Positions 25,409 to 34,778 of a stretch of DNA of 64,000 nt are shown one piece after another. Location: NCBI GenBank assembly GCA_963818985.1, contig CAWFUJ010000010.1:372001-436000 (forward strand). The letters run 5' to 3'. Below the pieces are notes generated by a model, which saw nothing but the letters and a program-made list of their open reading frames with translations, made no database searches and was not told the DNA's origin. Position 1 is the first letter of the stretch. Each line of letters opens with the position of its first letter. The translations under genes were made by a program, and so were the position numbers. The stretch comes from JAFEDN01 sp963818985. GTDB taxonomy: Bacteria; Pseudomonadota; Gammaproteobacteria; Coxiellales; Coxiellaceae.

Positions 25409-25757
25409 GTTGACGGAGAGTATTCAGAAAAAAATATCTCAAGCTCTGCGGATAGGGGCGAGTTATGAACTCGCGGCGCGATATGCCGGAATCGGAATGA
25501 AATGGTTTTGGCGTTGGAAAAACGAGGGAGAAAACAGTCATGTCGTTGATAACGATCATTATCGTCAAAAATGCAGGGCTTTTTCACAAGAAATCAAAGA
25601 AGCCCGCGCCGAGTATGAGGTGGCCTGTTTGACGAGAATGGAGAAATTGGGGACTAAACACTTTAAACCCTTGCACTGGAAATTTGAACAATTATCGGCG
25701 CTTCGATTACAAAGTCGAGGAAAAGTTAAAAAATACAGGAATCCGAAATATGAATAA
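25389..25757 (+). CDS. Phage small-terminase-like helix-turn-helix protein
   Basis: A 122-residue protein whose N-terminal half, ISQALRIGASYELAARYAGI followed by a Trp/Arg-rich FWRWKNEGE, is the helix-turn-helix seen in many phage small-terminase-like proteins. The second half (a charged helix, then HFKPLHWKFEQL) matches the acidic-helix plus W-LER pattern of the same group. No large terminase is nearby, so it is not part of a packaging machine here and may act as a DNA-binding regulator. It overlaps the methylase by 20 bases and traA by 8 bases, linking this phage-like pair to the start of the conjugation operon. Confidence 0.6.
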   Translation: MESQDHELTESIQKKISQALRIGASYELAARYAGIGMKWFWRWKNEGENSHVVDNDHYRQKCRAFSQEIKEARAEYEVACLTRMEKLGTKHFKPLHWKFEQLSALRLQSRGKVKKYRNPKYE

Positions 25758-26100
25758 TAAAATTCAGCAATTCAAAAGAATCAGCCAAGCCCTGAGCTGT
25801 CGGTTATGGTGTGCTTTGTGCCAGCCTAACAGTCTGGCCACCGTCCGTCTTTTTTTACTGGTGAGTTTAATCGGTCTGTGGGGTTCAGCGCTGGCAGATG
25901 GTACGGATATTTTGGATGGTACGGACGCCAGTTTATGGATGACGCTCAACGGTACCGGTAAAAAGTATATTTACGCCGCGGAAGGTATTTTAGGATTAGC
26001 CGGTTATATGAAAACCAAAAACCTTTTGGTATTAACCGGCATCGTGGTGGTGTCGATTTTCTTCAACATTATTCTGTCGATTGCGGGAGAAAGCGCATGA
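25750..26100 (+). CDS. traA: F-type conjugation pilin precursor TraA
   Basis: A 116-residue precursor of the pilus subunit. A long basic leader ends in a hydrophobic segment and SALADG, where leader peptidase would cut. The mature part has two hydrophobic helices (KYIYAAEGILGLAGYM and LLVLTGIVVVSIFFNIILS) separated by Lys-rich residues, the TraA topology. The first in-frame ATG of the longer frame is at 25684, but 25750 gives the expected precursor. Assignment rests on layout and position directly before traL; pilin sequences diverge quickly. Confidence 0.7.
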   Translation: MNNKIQQFKRISQALSCRLWCALCQPNSLATVRLFLLVSLIGLWGSALADGTDILDGTDASLWMTLNGTGKKYIYAAEGILGLAGYMKTKNLLVLTGIVVVSIFFNIILSIAGESA

Positions 26101-26384
26101 GTCAAGGATATCGCATTCCGCAAACGCTGGATGAACCGTTTAAATTCATGCTGTGGACGATTGACGAACTCATCCTGTTTTTAGCGCCGTTTCTCATCTT
26201 AATGCTCGTATTTAACAGTCCGGTGTGGGGAATGATTACAGGTAGCGCCGGGATATTCGGCGTTAAAAAAATGAAAGGTCAACAAGGCCATTACTTTATT
26301 GTTCACTGGCTGTATTGGCATTTGCCCTCGTGTGTGAAATTGAAAGCTACCCCGCCGTCTTATTGGCGGGAACTCATTGGTTAA
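26097..26384 (+). CDS. traL: Conjugation pilus assembly protein TraL
   Basis: A 95-residue inner-membrane protein. The start YRIPQTLDEPFKFMLWTIDE and the following hydrophobic pair of helices are the TraL pattern, and the length matches (~91 in F). TraL is a VirB3-like component needed for pilus assembly. ATGA overlap with traA and an 8-base gap to traE's ribosome site place it in the operon. Confidence 0.85.
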   Translation: MSQGYRIPQTLDEPFKFMLWTIDELILFLAPFLILMLVFNSPVWGMITGSAGIFGVKKMKGQQGHYFIVHWLYWHLPSCVKLKATPPSYWRELIG

Positions 26385-26400
26385 ACTGGAGAGAGTATTT

Positions 26401-27018
26401 ATGGAAATCACGCAGTACAAATCCCGATTACAAAATTTAATCGCACAGCGGAATGGTTACTTAGTGTTGGCAGCAGCCTTAGCTCTCATCAGTCTTATCC
26501 TGGTCATTTGCGTTTGTCGAATGGTTAATCGGGAGCGGATTGTCATTGTGCCGCCAGTTATACAGCAAGCATTCTGGGTGAATTCACAAACTGTATCACC
26601 GGAATATTTATCGCAAATATCGTCTTTTCTCGTGCAATTACGTTTAAATATGACGCCGAGCAGCGCGGAATATCAACGAGAGATGCTATTGCGTTATACC
26701 GATCCCGCTTATTATGGCCAGTTAAAGAATGAATTAGTGGAGGAAGCAGATCATTTAGCTAAAACCCACACCAGCTTAATTTTTTATCCGGTCGATATTT
26801 CCATTGATGTTTCACATCTCACCGCAGAAATTAGTGGTGATTTCAGCGCCACGGTGAGCAATATGCCGCTGCCTGTTCAACGCTTAAGTTATCGCCTCAG
26901 TTACCGATACTCACAAGGCCGACTCTGGCTGCAATCGTTTCAGGAAATCACGGACAAAACCCATGAATCCAAAGAATCCAAACAGACCATCACTCAGGAG
27001 GACAGTTCTCATGCTTAA
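26401..27018 (+). CDS. traE: Conjugation pilus assembly protein TraE
   Basis: A 205-residue VirB5/VirB8-like scaffold of the mating channel. One membrane helix near the N-terminus (GYLVLAAALALISLILVICV) is followed by a periplasmic domain with the TraE motifs ERIVIVPP, FWVNSQTVSPEYL and TPSSAEYQREMLLRYTDP. The ATG at 26401 is chosen over an upstream one at 26377 because GGAGAG lies just before it and the N-terminus then matches TraE. It overlaps traK by 8 bases. Confidence 0.9.
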   Translation: MEITQYKSRLQNLIAQRNGYLVLAAALALISLILVICVCRMVNRERIVIVPPVIQQAFWVNSQTVSPEYLSQISSFLVQLRLNMTPSSAEYQREMLLRYTDPAYYGQLKNELVEEADHLAKTHTSLIFYPVDISIDVSHLTAEISGDFSATVSNMPLPVQRLSYRLSYRYSQGRLWLQSFQEITDKTHESKESKQTITQEDSSHA

Positions 27019-27838
27019 AAAGCTCATTAAAACCCATTTAGGGTTAACATCTCTCATAGCGTTTTCAGCCTGGGCTGGGTTGACGCCTGCGCAGGCTCAA
27101 ACAATCATCGTCGAGAATAATACGAGAATTTCTGCAAACATTTCAGCCACCGAACTGACTCGCATTGCGGTCAGTGGTGATCGTATTACGTTACTGCGAG
27201 GGACAGCGGGGGCTTATACAATCAGTAACGATACTGTTCAGGGTGCGGTGTTTATAAAACCCGTGATCACCACTGTAAAAAAAACGAAAACTTGTCCCAT
27301 GCCTAAAAATAAAAGTGAATCTAAAAAAGGTCATAAAATTTCCTGTCGAAAATCTCCGAAAAAAGTTAATTTAATAAAACCATTTTACTTATTTATCAGT
27401 ACAGAGAAAGGACACAATTATAGTTTGAATTTAACCCCACAATATCATCAACCAGCCGATATATTAGTCATAAAGCCGCAAGAGTCAGTCACCGAAGCAG
27501 CTAAAGTGTGGGAAACCAGCGATGCTTATGAGCAGACCTTAGTCCGTTTGGTCGATGCCATCATTCACCAAAAAAGTCTGGCTGGGTATACGCAATCTAC
27601 TCTCAAGAAACCCAAAGCATTTACTGTTGGCTCTCAATTAAACCTGACATTAACGGATCGTTATTTGGGCGCGCATTTGGAAGTGGATATTTATCAAATT
27701 ACCAATCATTCCCATAAGACAGTGACCCTCACTGAGAATGAATTATTTCAATCCGGTGATCGCGCCATTTATTTAAAGAAAACAACTTTACTCCCTCAAC
27801 AATCGATTCAAATGATTAAGGTGGTCAGTCATGTTTAA
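27011..27838 (+). CDS. traK: Conjugation outer-membrane-ring protein TraK
   Basis: A 275-residue secreted VirB9-like subunit of the outer-membrane core. A signal peptide ends at AQAQ (MLKKLIKTHLGLTSLIAF... then TPAQAQ). The ISATELTRIAVSGDRI stretch and the C-terminal LTDRYLGAHLEVDIYQITNH match TraK, which binds TraB and the lipoprotein TraV. AGGAGG 9 bases before 27011 decides the start; the frame upstream is only the end of traE. A Lys/Cys-rich insertion (~residues 95-120) is unlike typical TraK. Confidence 0.85.
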   Translation: MLKKLIKTHLGLTSLIAFSAWAGLTPAQAQTIIVENNTRISANISATELTRIAVSGDRITLLRGTAGAYTISNDTVQGAVFIKPVITTVKKTKTCPMPKNKSESKKGHKISCRKSPKKVNLIKPFYLFISTEKGHNYSLNLTPQYHQPADILVIKPQESVTEAAKVWETSDAYEQTLVRLVDAIIHQKSLAGYTQSTLKKPKAFTVGSQLNLTLTDRYLGAHLEVDIYQITNHSHKTVTLTENELFQSGDRAIYLKKTTLLPQQSIQMIKVVSHV

Positions 27839-29279
27839 AAAATCCGATCATTCTCAACAATCTGAAGTTGACACGCAGCCCAGCCGAGTCAAGAAAAAAC
27901 AACAAAAGCACCTGGCGATCGCTGTAATCGCTGTCGCATTAATAGGCTGTATTTTCTATTCATTCCTATCGGATCATGCGGATTCACCGTCACAGAGTAA
28001 GCAAAAATCCAGCACGGAGTTTCAAATCGACAATCCAACGACGCATGTGGATAGTGCGGGTCTTTGGATGGAACGTACGCAAGCCGAACTGAATAAAACG
28101 CAAAAAACGAATTCAGAACTTCAACAACAATTACAGATGATCGCGCAACAAAAAACAGCTCAGGAACAAACGAATCAATCTCAGCATGAAGCGATGCAAA
28201 CCCTGCAAATCCAACTTAAATCCTTACAGGAAAAATTAAACTCTGCTAATCCAGGGTTGATCAATCCCTCCAATACTTCGAGCAATGGCGTCAATATTAA
28301 TATTCCGGTGACGACTCCATCGCCGCCTGCACTCCATCCTTTAGCGGGGGTTAGCGATGATATTTTAGAGTTAACTCCGCCAAAGCCGCAGCCGGTTGTT
28401 CCGTTAGTGATTCGACCCTCTAAAACCCCAGAGTCTTTTGTTCCTGCAGGCACATTTGTGCGTGCGGTGATGCTGGGTGGTGCGGATGCCTCGACCGGCG
28501 TTAACAGCCAAAGCAATCCGACGCCGGTCTTATTTCGTTTATTGGAGTCCGGCACGTTACCGAATCATCATCACAGCCATCTCAAGGATTGCGTCGCCAC
28601 GGCGGCGGTGATTGGAGACATTTCTTCGGAGCGGGGTCAAATGCGTTTGGAACGACTCAGTTGCGTCAGCCCCAATCATCGTGAAGTGATTGAACTCCCG
28701 GTGGAAGGAACCGTATTTGGGCCGGAAGGTAAAAATGGCGTGCGCGGTGTTCCGTTGTGGCGCGAAGGTGCTTTGTTAAAACGCGCTTTTATTGCCGGAT
28801 CGTTATCGGGTTTCTCGCAGGGCATTGCCTCACAATATACGACCACAGCACTTTCGCCAACTGGCGCGGTGAGTGCTGTTAACAACTCTGATATTTTTAA
28901 ATTCGGCGCGGCGCAAGGTGTCAGCAATGCGATGGATAAAATTGCAGATTACAATATTCGTCGCGCCGATCAGTATCATCCGGTGATTCAATTATCAGCC
29001 GGAACGATTGTCGATGTGGTATTTTTAAAGGGTTTTTATCTCGATGGACAAAAACACGATAACGAAAAAGAAGCGATTTTACCACCTTTTGAGTCTAGCC
29101 CATTTGCTCCGTCAGCTAATGCAACACCGTTAGCTCAGAATTCAGCGGCAATTAACGCTAATACATTGCCGACAAATTCATTACCAGCACCCACTGCTGT
29201 CAATCCTTTGCCGCTGACATCAGCGCAAATTCGGGCGTTGCAAACCAATCAACCCAACAATTCGTTCTTTAAATCTTAA
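27831..29279 (+). CDS. traB: Conjugation envelope-spanning protein TraB
   Basis: A 482-residue VirB10-like protein that spans both membranes and gates the channel. It has a cytoplasmic basic N-terminus, one membrane helix (~29-47), a Gln-rich coiled coil (~80-135) and a Pro-rich linker. The conserved C-terminal domain follows, with FVPAGTFVRAVMLGGADAST, then GRMRLERLSC-type and VFGPEGKNGVRG motifs. Its length is close to F TraB (475). It overlaps traK by 8 bases and ends 14 bases before traV. Confidence 0.9.
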   Translation: MFKKSDHSQQSEVDTQPSRVKKKQQKHLAIAVIAVALIGCIFYSFLSDHADSPSQSKQKSSTEFQIDNPTTHVDSAGLWMERTQAELNKTQKTNSELQQQLQMIAQQKTAQEQTNQSQHEAMQTLQIQLKSLQEKLNSANPGLINPSNTSSNGVNINIPVTTPSPPALHPLAGVSDDILELTPPKPQPVVPLVIRPSKTPESFVPAGTFVRAVMLGGADASTGVNSQSNPTPVLFRLLESGTLPNHHHSHLKDCVATAAVIGDISSERGQMRLERLSCVSPNHREVIELPVEGTVFGPEGKNGVRGVPLWREGALLKRAFIAGSLSGFSQGIASQYTTTALSPTGAVSAVNNSDIFKFGAAQGVSNAMDKIADYNIRRADQYHPVIQLSAGTIVDVVFLKGFYLDGQKHDNEKEAILPPFESSPFAPSANATPLAQNSAAINANTLPTNSLPAPTAVNPLPLTSAQIRALQTNQPNNSFFKS

Positions 29280-29293
29280 AGGAGATCAATTTT

Positions 29294-29716
29294 ATGTGGA
29301 ATCCTAATCATTCAAAACAATTATTCAACTTCGGTGTATTGATCAGTCTCAGTGCTGCACTGATGGGCTGCGGAGAGTTGAACTCTCAATTTACCTGCCC
29401 GATGAAACCGGGTGTTTCCTGCCAGAGTTTAGATCAAGTTAATACGCTGGTTGATCAGGGTAAGCTGGCTCAGTCAAAACCGGCGCCATCGGTCGAAAAA
29501 ACGACGCTGACCGTGGATATTCGTTATTTAGCGGATGCCGGAGATTCAACCGATTTCATTAAACGCAACCCGGAAACGGTGATGCGCCTTTGGATTGCGC
29601 CTTATCAAGATAGCCAGGGCAATTATTTTTCGGCTAATACGGTCTATCACGTGATTCAACCGGGACATTGGTCACCGGAGACTTCAATCACTTCAATGGA
29701 CAATGCTCATGCTTAA
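29294..29716 (+). CDS. traV: Conjugation outer-membrane lipoprotein TraV
   Basis: A 140-residue VirB7-like lipoprotein that anchors the TraK/TraB ring. The lipobox is LMGC, giving a lipidated cysteine near residue 27, and the following FTCPMKPGVSCQSLDQVN has the paired cysteines typical of TraV. The C-terminal RIWIAPYQD-like segment (MRLWIAPYQDSQGNY) is also conserved. AAGGAG lies ~12 bases upstream. It overlaps traC by 14 bases. Confidence 0.85.
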   Translation: MWNPNHSKQLFNFGVLISLSAALMGCGELNSQFTCPMKPGVSCQSLDQVNTLVDQGKLAQSKPAPSVEKTTLTVDIRYLADAGDSTDFIKRNPETVMRLWIAPYQDSQGNYFSANTVYHVIQPGHWSPETSITSMDNAHA

Positions 29717-32253
29717 TCAGCCTCATCATTTTGATTTGTCGTCGTTATTTGCACGAGTTGCAGGCTGGTTAGGTGAATCCCAATCCGCAGGTGTCGAAAA
29801 AAATAATCCTGTTCTCGGTGCCTTAAGTGATTTATTGGCACAGTGTCCTTTATCCAGTTTATTGCCCTACGAAACGTATGACCCGGATTCGCAGCTCTTC
29901 ATCAATAAACGAAGTTGCGGCTGGATGCTGGAAGTAGCCCCTTTGACCGGAGCCACGCCACAAACAGTTGAGATTTTGGGGAGCTTATTAACCGATGTGC
30001 TGCCAGTCAATGCAGATTGTCAATGTCTGTTATGGGCTTCAGATAAAATCGGTTCGGCCATCGATCAATTTGCCGCCGAACGATCGGCGGCGGGAAATAC
30101 TTTCGCCTGGCTCGCGCAAAAGAGAGCAGAATTTTTAAAGCAAGGCACGCTCCATTCCTTAACACACAGTGGTTCTTATATCCTGCGGGATTTTCGGTTG
30201 TTTTTAATCATTTCACTTCCACTGAAGGAATTAACAACCGATACCCAATCGTTGATTCGTCTAAGAGAAGATTTTGTCAGCTCGCTGAATTCTTTGCAAA
30301 TGGCTACTCGCGCCATTCCGATCACCAACTTTATCAGCCTGTTAACCGATTTATTAAATCCATCCAGTACTTGTTATCCGGCACAACAACGCTGGAATGA
30401 ATATGATGCGTTGGCATTGCAAGTCACTGATCCCGAATATCGCTGTCAGGTTTATAAAGATCATCTGACTTTAAATAAAAGTGATGAGGAAACCTGGGCA
30501 GTGCAGTGCTTTAGTGTGCGCGATTTTCCGGAGTCCGTGGGATTGTGGCAGTCTGGTGAAAACCTGGGACAACTGTTTAATGCGGCGTTACAAATTCCCT
30601 GTCCATTTATAGTGAGTTTTCACGTTCGACCAGAAGATATCGAAAAATCCGCCGCCAAAGCGCAGATGCGGTTTGTGAATAAGGATTCCACGGCTAAAAG
30701 TCCACTCGCCAAATTTAAACCGAGTATTGGCAAAGAGTATCAGGACTGGAAATTTGCGCGTGATCGGTTGAGTGAAGGTGATCGTCTGGTTAAGGTGTTT
30801 TATCAAGTCATTTTATATTCCCCTTTCGGATCAATCCCACAGTGCCGAGCGAAAACTGCGGGATTTATATCGTGCTAACGGCTGGAAATTAAGAAAAGAA
30901 TCCTATTTGCAACTGCAATCCTGGCTTGCTGTGTTGCCGATGATGATGACCGAAGGGATGTTTGACGATTTAAAACGATTAGGCCGTTTGCGCACGATGA
31001 ATGCGCTCTCGGCCATCAATATCGCGCCGTTACTGGGTGAATGGAAAGGCCTCGCGCGATCCAGCCTGTTCCTTCCCGGTCGGCGCGGCCAGATTGCCAT
31101 TTGGAATCCGTTTGATAATCCGGATGGTAATTATAATGTGGCGATTGCCGCGACATCCGGCAGCGGTAAATCAGCACTCACCCAAGAATATATTGTTGCC
31201 TTGCTCGGTTCCGGTGGCCGAGTCTGGGTCATCGATGTCGGTCGCTCCTATGAAAAAACCTGCAAATTGCTGGGCGGCGAATTTATCGAATTTAAATCCG
31301 ATCAGCCGATTTCCCTCAACCTGTTCACATTTATCGAGCAGATGGATGACGAATCTCTTGAAATTTTGAAGCCGTTACTGGCGGCGATGGCGCGTCCACA
31401 AAGCAACGTCACTGACGAAGAAATGACATTTTTAGAAAAAGGAGTTAAAGCGGCCTGGGATTTGAAAGGGCAAAATGCCAGTATCACGACCGTGTCAGAT
31501 TGGTTAAGCCAACAAGCCAGTCCAATCTGCACCACTTTATCACATCTGTTGTATCCCTATACGAAACACGGCATGTACGGCAAATTTTTTGAAGGCCCTT
31601 GCACGCTCAATATTCATAACAATTTCATTGTTCTGGAACTGGAAGAACTGAAACAGAAAAAAGATTTACAGAAAATAGTGTTATTGGTGTTGATGTATCA
31701 AATTTCCAAGCGCATGTATTTAGGCAGCCGTTCTCAAGTGAAATCCTGCATCATTGATGAAGCCTGGGATTTATTGGGCAGTGACCAGGAAGGCGCGGCC
31801 AAATTTATTGAAACCGGTTATCGCCGCGCACGACGGTATAACGCTAATTTTGTGACGGTCACTCAAGGCGTTAATGATTATTTTAAAAACGCCACCTCAC
31901 TCGCGGCTTTTGAGAACTCGGCATTTACCTTAATCCTTGCGCAAAATCGGGAAGCGATCGCTCAATTACGCGCTTCTGGAAAATTTCCGATGGATGATTA
32001 TACGGAAAAATTATTTCAGAGTGTGCGTAGAGCCGATGACTACTCGGAATGTGTGATTAAAAGTCCGCAGGGGATTTCCGTGCATCGAATCATATTCGAT
32101 CCGTATTCACGGATTTTATATTCCTCCAAAGGGGATGAGTTTGAATCAGTGAAACGATGCCAGGCTCAGGGACTTTCTTTACAGGCCGCGATTGAACAAG
32201 TCGCTAAAAAGTTCGCAACGATAAAGCAATCCACATCGGGAGATAAAAAATGA
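29703..32253 (+). pseudogene. traC: Conjugation ATPase TraC (VirB4-like), one frameshift
   Basis: TraC is the ATPase that powers pilus assembly. The first frame (29703-30878) covers the N-terminal domain to GDRLVKVFYQVILYSP. The second resumes with SAERKLRDLYRANGWKL and runs to 32253, with Walker A in AATSGSGKSALTQEY and Walker B in SCIIDEAWDLLG. Together they give ~850 residues, the normal TraC size. The frame change lies at ~30817-30826 in TTCCCCTTTC, a short C-run where a one-base slip would restore the frame. As read, no full-length TraC is made, which would stop conjugation; a sequencing indel is an equally simple explanation because all other parts are intact. Confidence 0.85.
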
Positions 32254-32618
32254 ATCATCCTAATCAAAGCAGTTTTTGCACTAAAATCCATCTTTTCAGT
32301 GTGGCGCTGATGTGTGAACTCATCAGTCTTCTGATGATTTTTGTGTTCACTCATTATCGCGCGGTAAACACGCCACTGGCGACCGTGGATATTACCGGCA
32401 TCATTCGCCAATTTGTGAAAGTGGAATCAACGCAATCTCACTCACCTGCCCAACATCAAGAACGAATTCATGCTTTCAGTGCGCAACTGGAAATGACCTT
32501 ACAGGAGGTCGCCAGAGAAAAGCACGTTATTTTAGTGCCGAAGGAAGCGGTGATCGCCGGTGGCGTTGATCTTACCCCAGAAGTGTCTAAACGTCTGGAG
32601 AAGTTCGATGCGGTATAA
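32250..32618 (+). CDS. trbI: Conjugation protein TrbI
   Basis: A 122-residue inner-membrane protein with one N-terminal helix (FSVALMCELISLLMIFVFTH) and a periplasmic domain ending in the conserved AREKHVILVPKEAVIAGGVD with LTPEV. In F, TrbI affects pilus outgrowth and retraction. It sits between traC and traW, as in F, with an ATGA overlap with traC and an 11-base overlap with traW. Confidence 0.85.
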   Translation: MNHPNQSSFCTKIHLFSVALMCELISLLMIFVFTHYRAVNTPLATVDITGIIRQFVKVESTQSHSPAQHQERIHAFSAQLEMTLQEVAREKHVILVPKEAVIAGGVDLTPEVSKRLEKFDAV

Positions 32619-33234
32619 AATCAGCATCAGTGTGATGTTTTTTTATTTTTTTCATTGTCTGCCGGTTTTTGCGCAAGATGCAAAAGTGATCGGGCCGGTG
32701 TATCCCATCACGGAAACCAATTTTATTCAGATGGCGCAGAAGAAAATTCAGGAAAAAATGAGCGGTGACGACGGTAAACGTTGGCAGGATCAGCAGAGAT
32801 CGATCAGGGTGGCAGCGGATCGACCTACTCCGGTGCTGGGATTGCGTCCCACAATCCACTCCCGGCGCTGGTTATTCGATCCCTCGTTTGTTATTCCCAC
32901 AGATGTGCGGTCTGCCAACGGTTCTATTTTATTAAAATCCGGTTCGCGATTCAATCCGCTTGAAAAAGTCCGCTTAAAAAGCGCTTTAATTTTTTTCGAT
33001 GGCGATGACCGGGATCAAGTGACTTGGGCGCAGGCGCAAAATAAAGCTTTGGTCGGTCAGGTGTGGTTGATTTTAGTCAACGGTTCCTTACAGACGGTTT
33101 CTTCACAGTTTCCCCATCAGAAAGTGTATTTCGATCAAGGGGGTCGGCTAACCCAACGGTTACAAATTACCCAGGTACCGGCTGTGGTCAGTCAGGTGGG
33201 CGATCAACTTGAAATCAATGAGGTGAAACCATGA
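32608..33234 (+). CDS. traW: Conjugation pilus assembly protein TraW
   Basis: A 208-residue periplasmic protein. A signal peptide (ISVMFFYFFHCLPVFAQ) precedes GPVYPITETNFIQMAQKKI, the RRWLFDPSFVIPTDV block and the C-terminal thioredoxin-like part (VYFDQGGRLTQRLQITQVPA), all TraW hallmarks. The frame is open from 32560, but the ATG at 32608 begins the signal peptide and is the natural start. With TrbC and TraU it acts in pilus assembly and mating. Confidence 0.9.
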   Translation: MRYKISISVMFFYFFHCLPVFAQDAKVIGPVYPITETNFIQMAQKKIQEKMSGDDGKRWQDQQRSIRVAADRPTPVLGLRPTIHSRRWLFDPSFVIPTDVRSANGSILLKSGSRFNPLEKVRLKSALIFFDGDDRDQVTWAQAQNKALVGQVWLILVNGSLQTVSSQFPHQKVYFDQGGRLTQRLQITQVPAVVSQVGDQLEINEVKP

Positions 33235-34220
33235 GACGATTATGGATTGTTTTATCTCTCGTTTTGGGTGTTATTTTTCCGGTCTGTATGGCCGTCGCCG
33301 GACTGACGCCCTGCACCGGTCGATTAATCAATCCTGTCACCGATATCTGCTGGGATTGTCTGTTGCCGATCACCATTGGTTCGACACCTTTTATGACGGG
33401 TACGAACCCCGATACGGTCAATCCAGCCGATACGTTCTGCATTTGTGACGGAGATTTATTCCCTGAAATCGGGATCGCGGTAGGCTATTGGGAACCGATG
33501 GAGTTAATTGACGTAACTCGCTCGCCTTTTTGCCTGGTCAATCTCGGTGGCATCCCGTTAATGGAAAGCCCCAACGATGGCGCAGTAGCCGTAGATGATC
33601 CTTCGGTCAATACTGGATTTTTTTATGTCCACGCCTACAGCTTTCCGATTATGCAGATGCTGGGTGTGCAATCCCCCCGTTGTGCCAGCGCCGGTGCGCC
33701 GATGCTCACTTATCTCAGTGAACTGGATCCTACCTGGGAAAATGAAACGTTAGCGCTGACGTTATTCCCTGAAACGCTGCTTTTTAACAATTTGCCGATG
33801 CAGGCGGCTTGTAGTGTGGATGCGATTTCGGCGTCTACCTGGTTGCCCAATGATGAATTGTTTTGGTGCGCTGGCGCCCAGGGAACCATGTATCCATTAA
33901 CCGGTGCGGTCGGTGAATATATCGGCGGTGTACAGGGTACCGTGTTATTGAGTGAGCGATTAATTTATAAGCTCCATCGTTTAGGCTTAATGTCTGATAG
34001 CAGCATCGGCGATTTATGCAGCGATCACACCACACTCACCTTACCCAAATCACGTTACCGCTATCAAATGGTTAATCCTATTCCCACCGTGACTCCTTAT
34101 GGGTGCCAGCCGTTTGGTCGCACCACGATGCTTTGGGGGTCTGCTTTGGAGTCACCGATCAGTACCGAAAATTACGGATATTTGATCTGGAGAAAAAGAA
34201 ATTGTTGTTTCACAGAGTAA
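33231..34220 (+). CDS. traU: Conjugation mating-pair protein TraU
   Basis: A 329-residue secreted, Cys-rich protein (F TraU is 330). Signal peptide to AVAG, then CTGRLINPVTDICWDCLLPI, CICDG, GYWEPMELIDVTRSPFC and the C-terminal YLIWRKRNCC, all diagnostic. The many cysteines need disulfide formation, which fits the CxxC protein TraF encoded two genes on. ATGA overlap with traW. Confidence 0.92.
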   Translation: MRRLWIVLSLVLGVIFPVCMAVAGLTPCTGRLINPVTDICWDCLLPITIGSTPFMTGTNPDTVNPADTFCICDGDLFPEIGIAVGYWEPMELIDVTRSPFCLVNLGGIPLMESPNDGAVAVDDPSVNTGFFYVHAYSFPIMQMLGVQSPRCASAGAPMLTYLSELDPTWENETLALTLFPETLLFNNLPMQAACSVDAISASTWLPNDELFWCAGAQGTMYPLTGAVGEYIGGVQGTVLLSERLIYKLHRLGLMSDSSIGDLCSDHTTLTLPKSRYRYQMVNPIPTVTPYGCQPFGRTTMLWGSALESPISTENYGYLIWRKRNCCFTE

Positions 34221-34226
34221 GCAAAC

Positions 34227-34778
34227 ATGAAAAGACATTTTAAATTGAAAACTGTTTTTAAAATATTGGGATTACTGATGGGATACTGCGTAGGTATGAC
34301 TCAGGCCGCGAGTTTTTCCGATATTTTTTTAAGGATGAACTCAGAAAATCCCACAGATCATACCGTGCCGGGAGAAGTCCTTATCCTGATTTCTTTCTCC
34401 ATGCCACTCACCAGTTTGCAACAGTGGTGTGATCAAGCTCAAAAAATTCAGGCTCCTTTAGTATTACGAGGTTTAGTGAGTGATTCATTTGTTGAAACAC
34501 AAAAAGCAGTCAAAGCCATAACCGACCATTGTCATGGCGGTGTGATGATTGATCCGCGATTATTTGAGCATTATCACGTAACACAAGTTCCAGCAGTTAT
34601 CGTTCGAAAAGAAATCAATAAGACTTGTTTGCCCAATCAAAGCTGCTGGCAACCGAAAGAGGAAGCCATCGCGATCGGTGATGTCGGTTTAGAAAGCGCA
34701 TTAAAAACAATCGCTGAACAGGATGGTTCTATGGCGAGTATCGCGCAACAGAAATTAGTGCAATGGAGAACGTCATGA
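34227..34778 (+). CDS. trbC: Conjugation pilus assembly protein TrbC
   Basis: A 183-residue periplasmic protein. Signal peptide to TQAAS, then the TrbC core VLISFSMPLTSLQQWCDQAQ, LVLRGLVSDSF, GGVMIDPRLFEHYHVTQVPA. In F, TrbC interacts with TraW and is required for pilus assembly. In F the next gene is traN; here traF follows with a 4-base overlap. Confidence 0.88.
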   Translation: MKRHFKLKTVFKILGLLMGYCVGMTQAASFSDIFLRMNSENPTDHTVPGEVLILISFSMPLTSLQQWCDQAQKIQAPLVLRGLVSDSFVETQKAVKAITDHCHGGVMIDPRLFEHYHVTQVPAVIVRKEINKTCLPNQSCWQPKEEAIAIGDVGLESALKTIAEQDGSMASIAQQKLVQWRTS

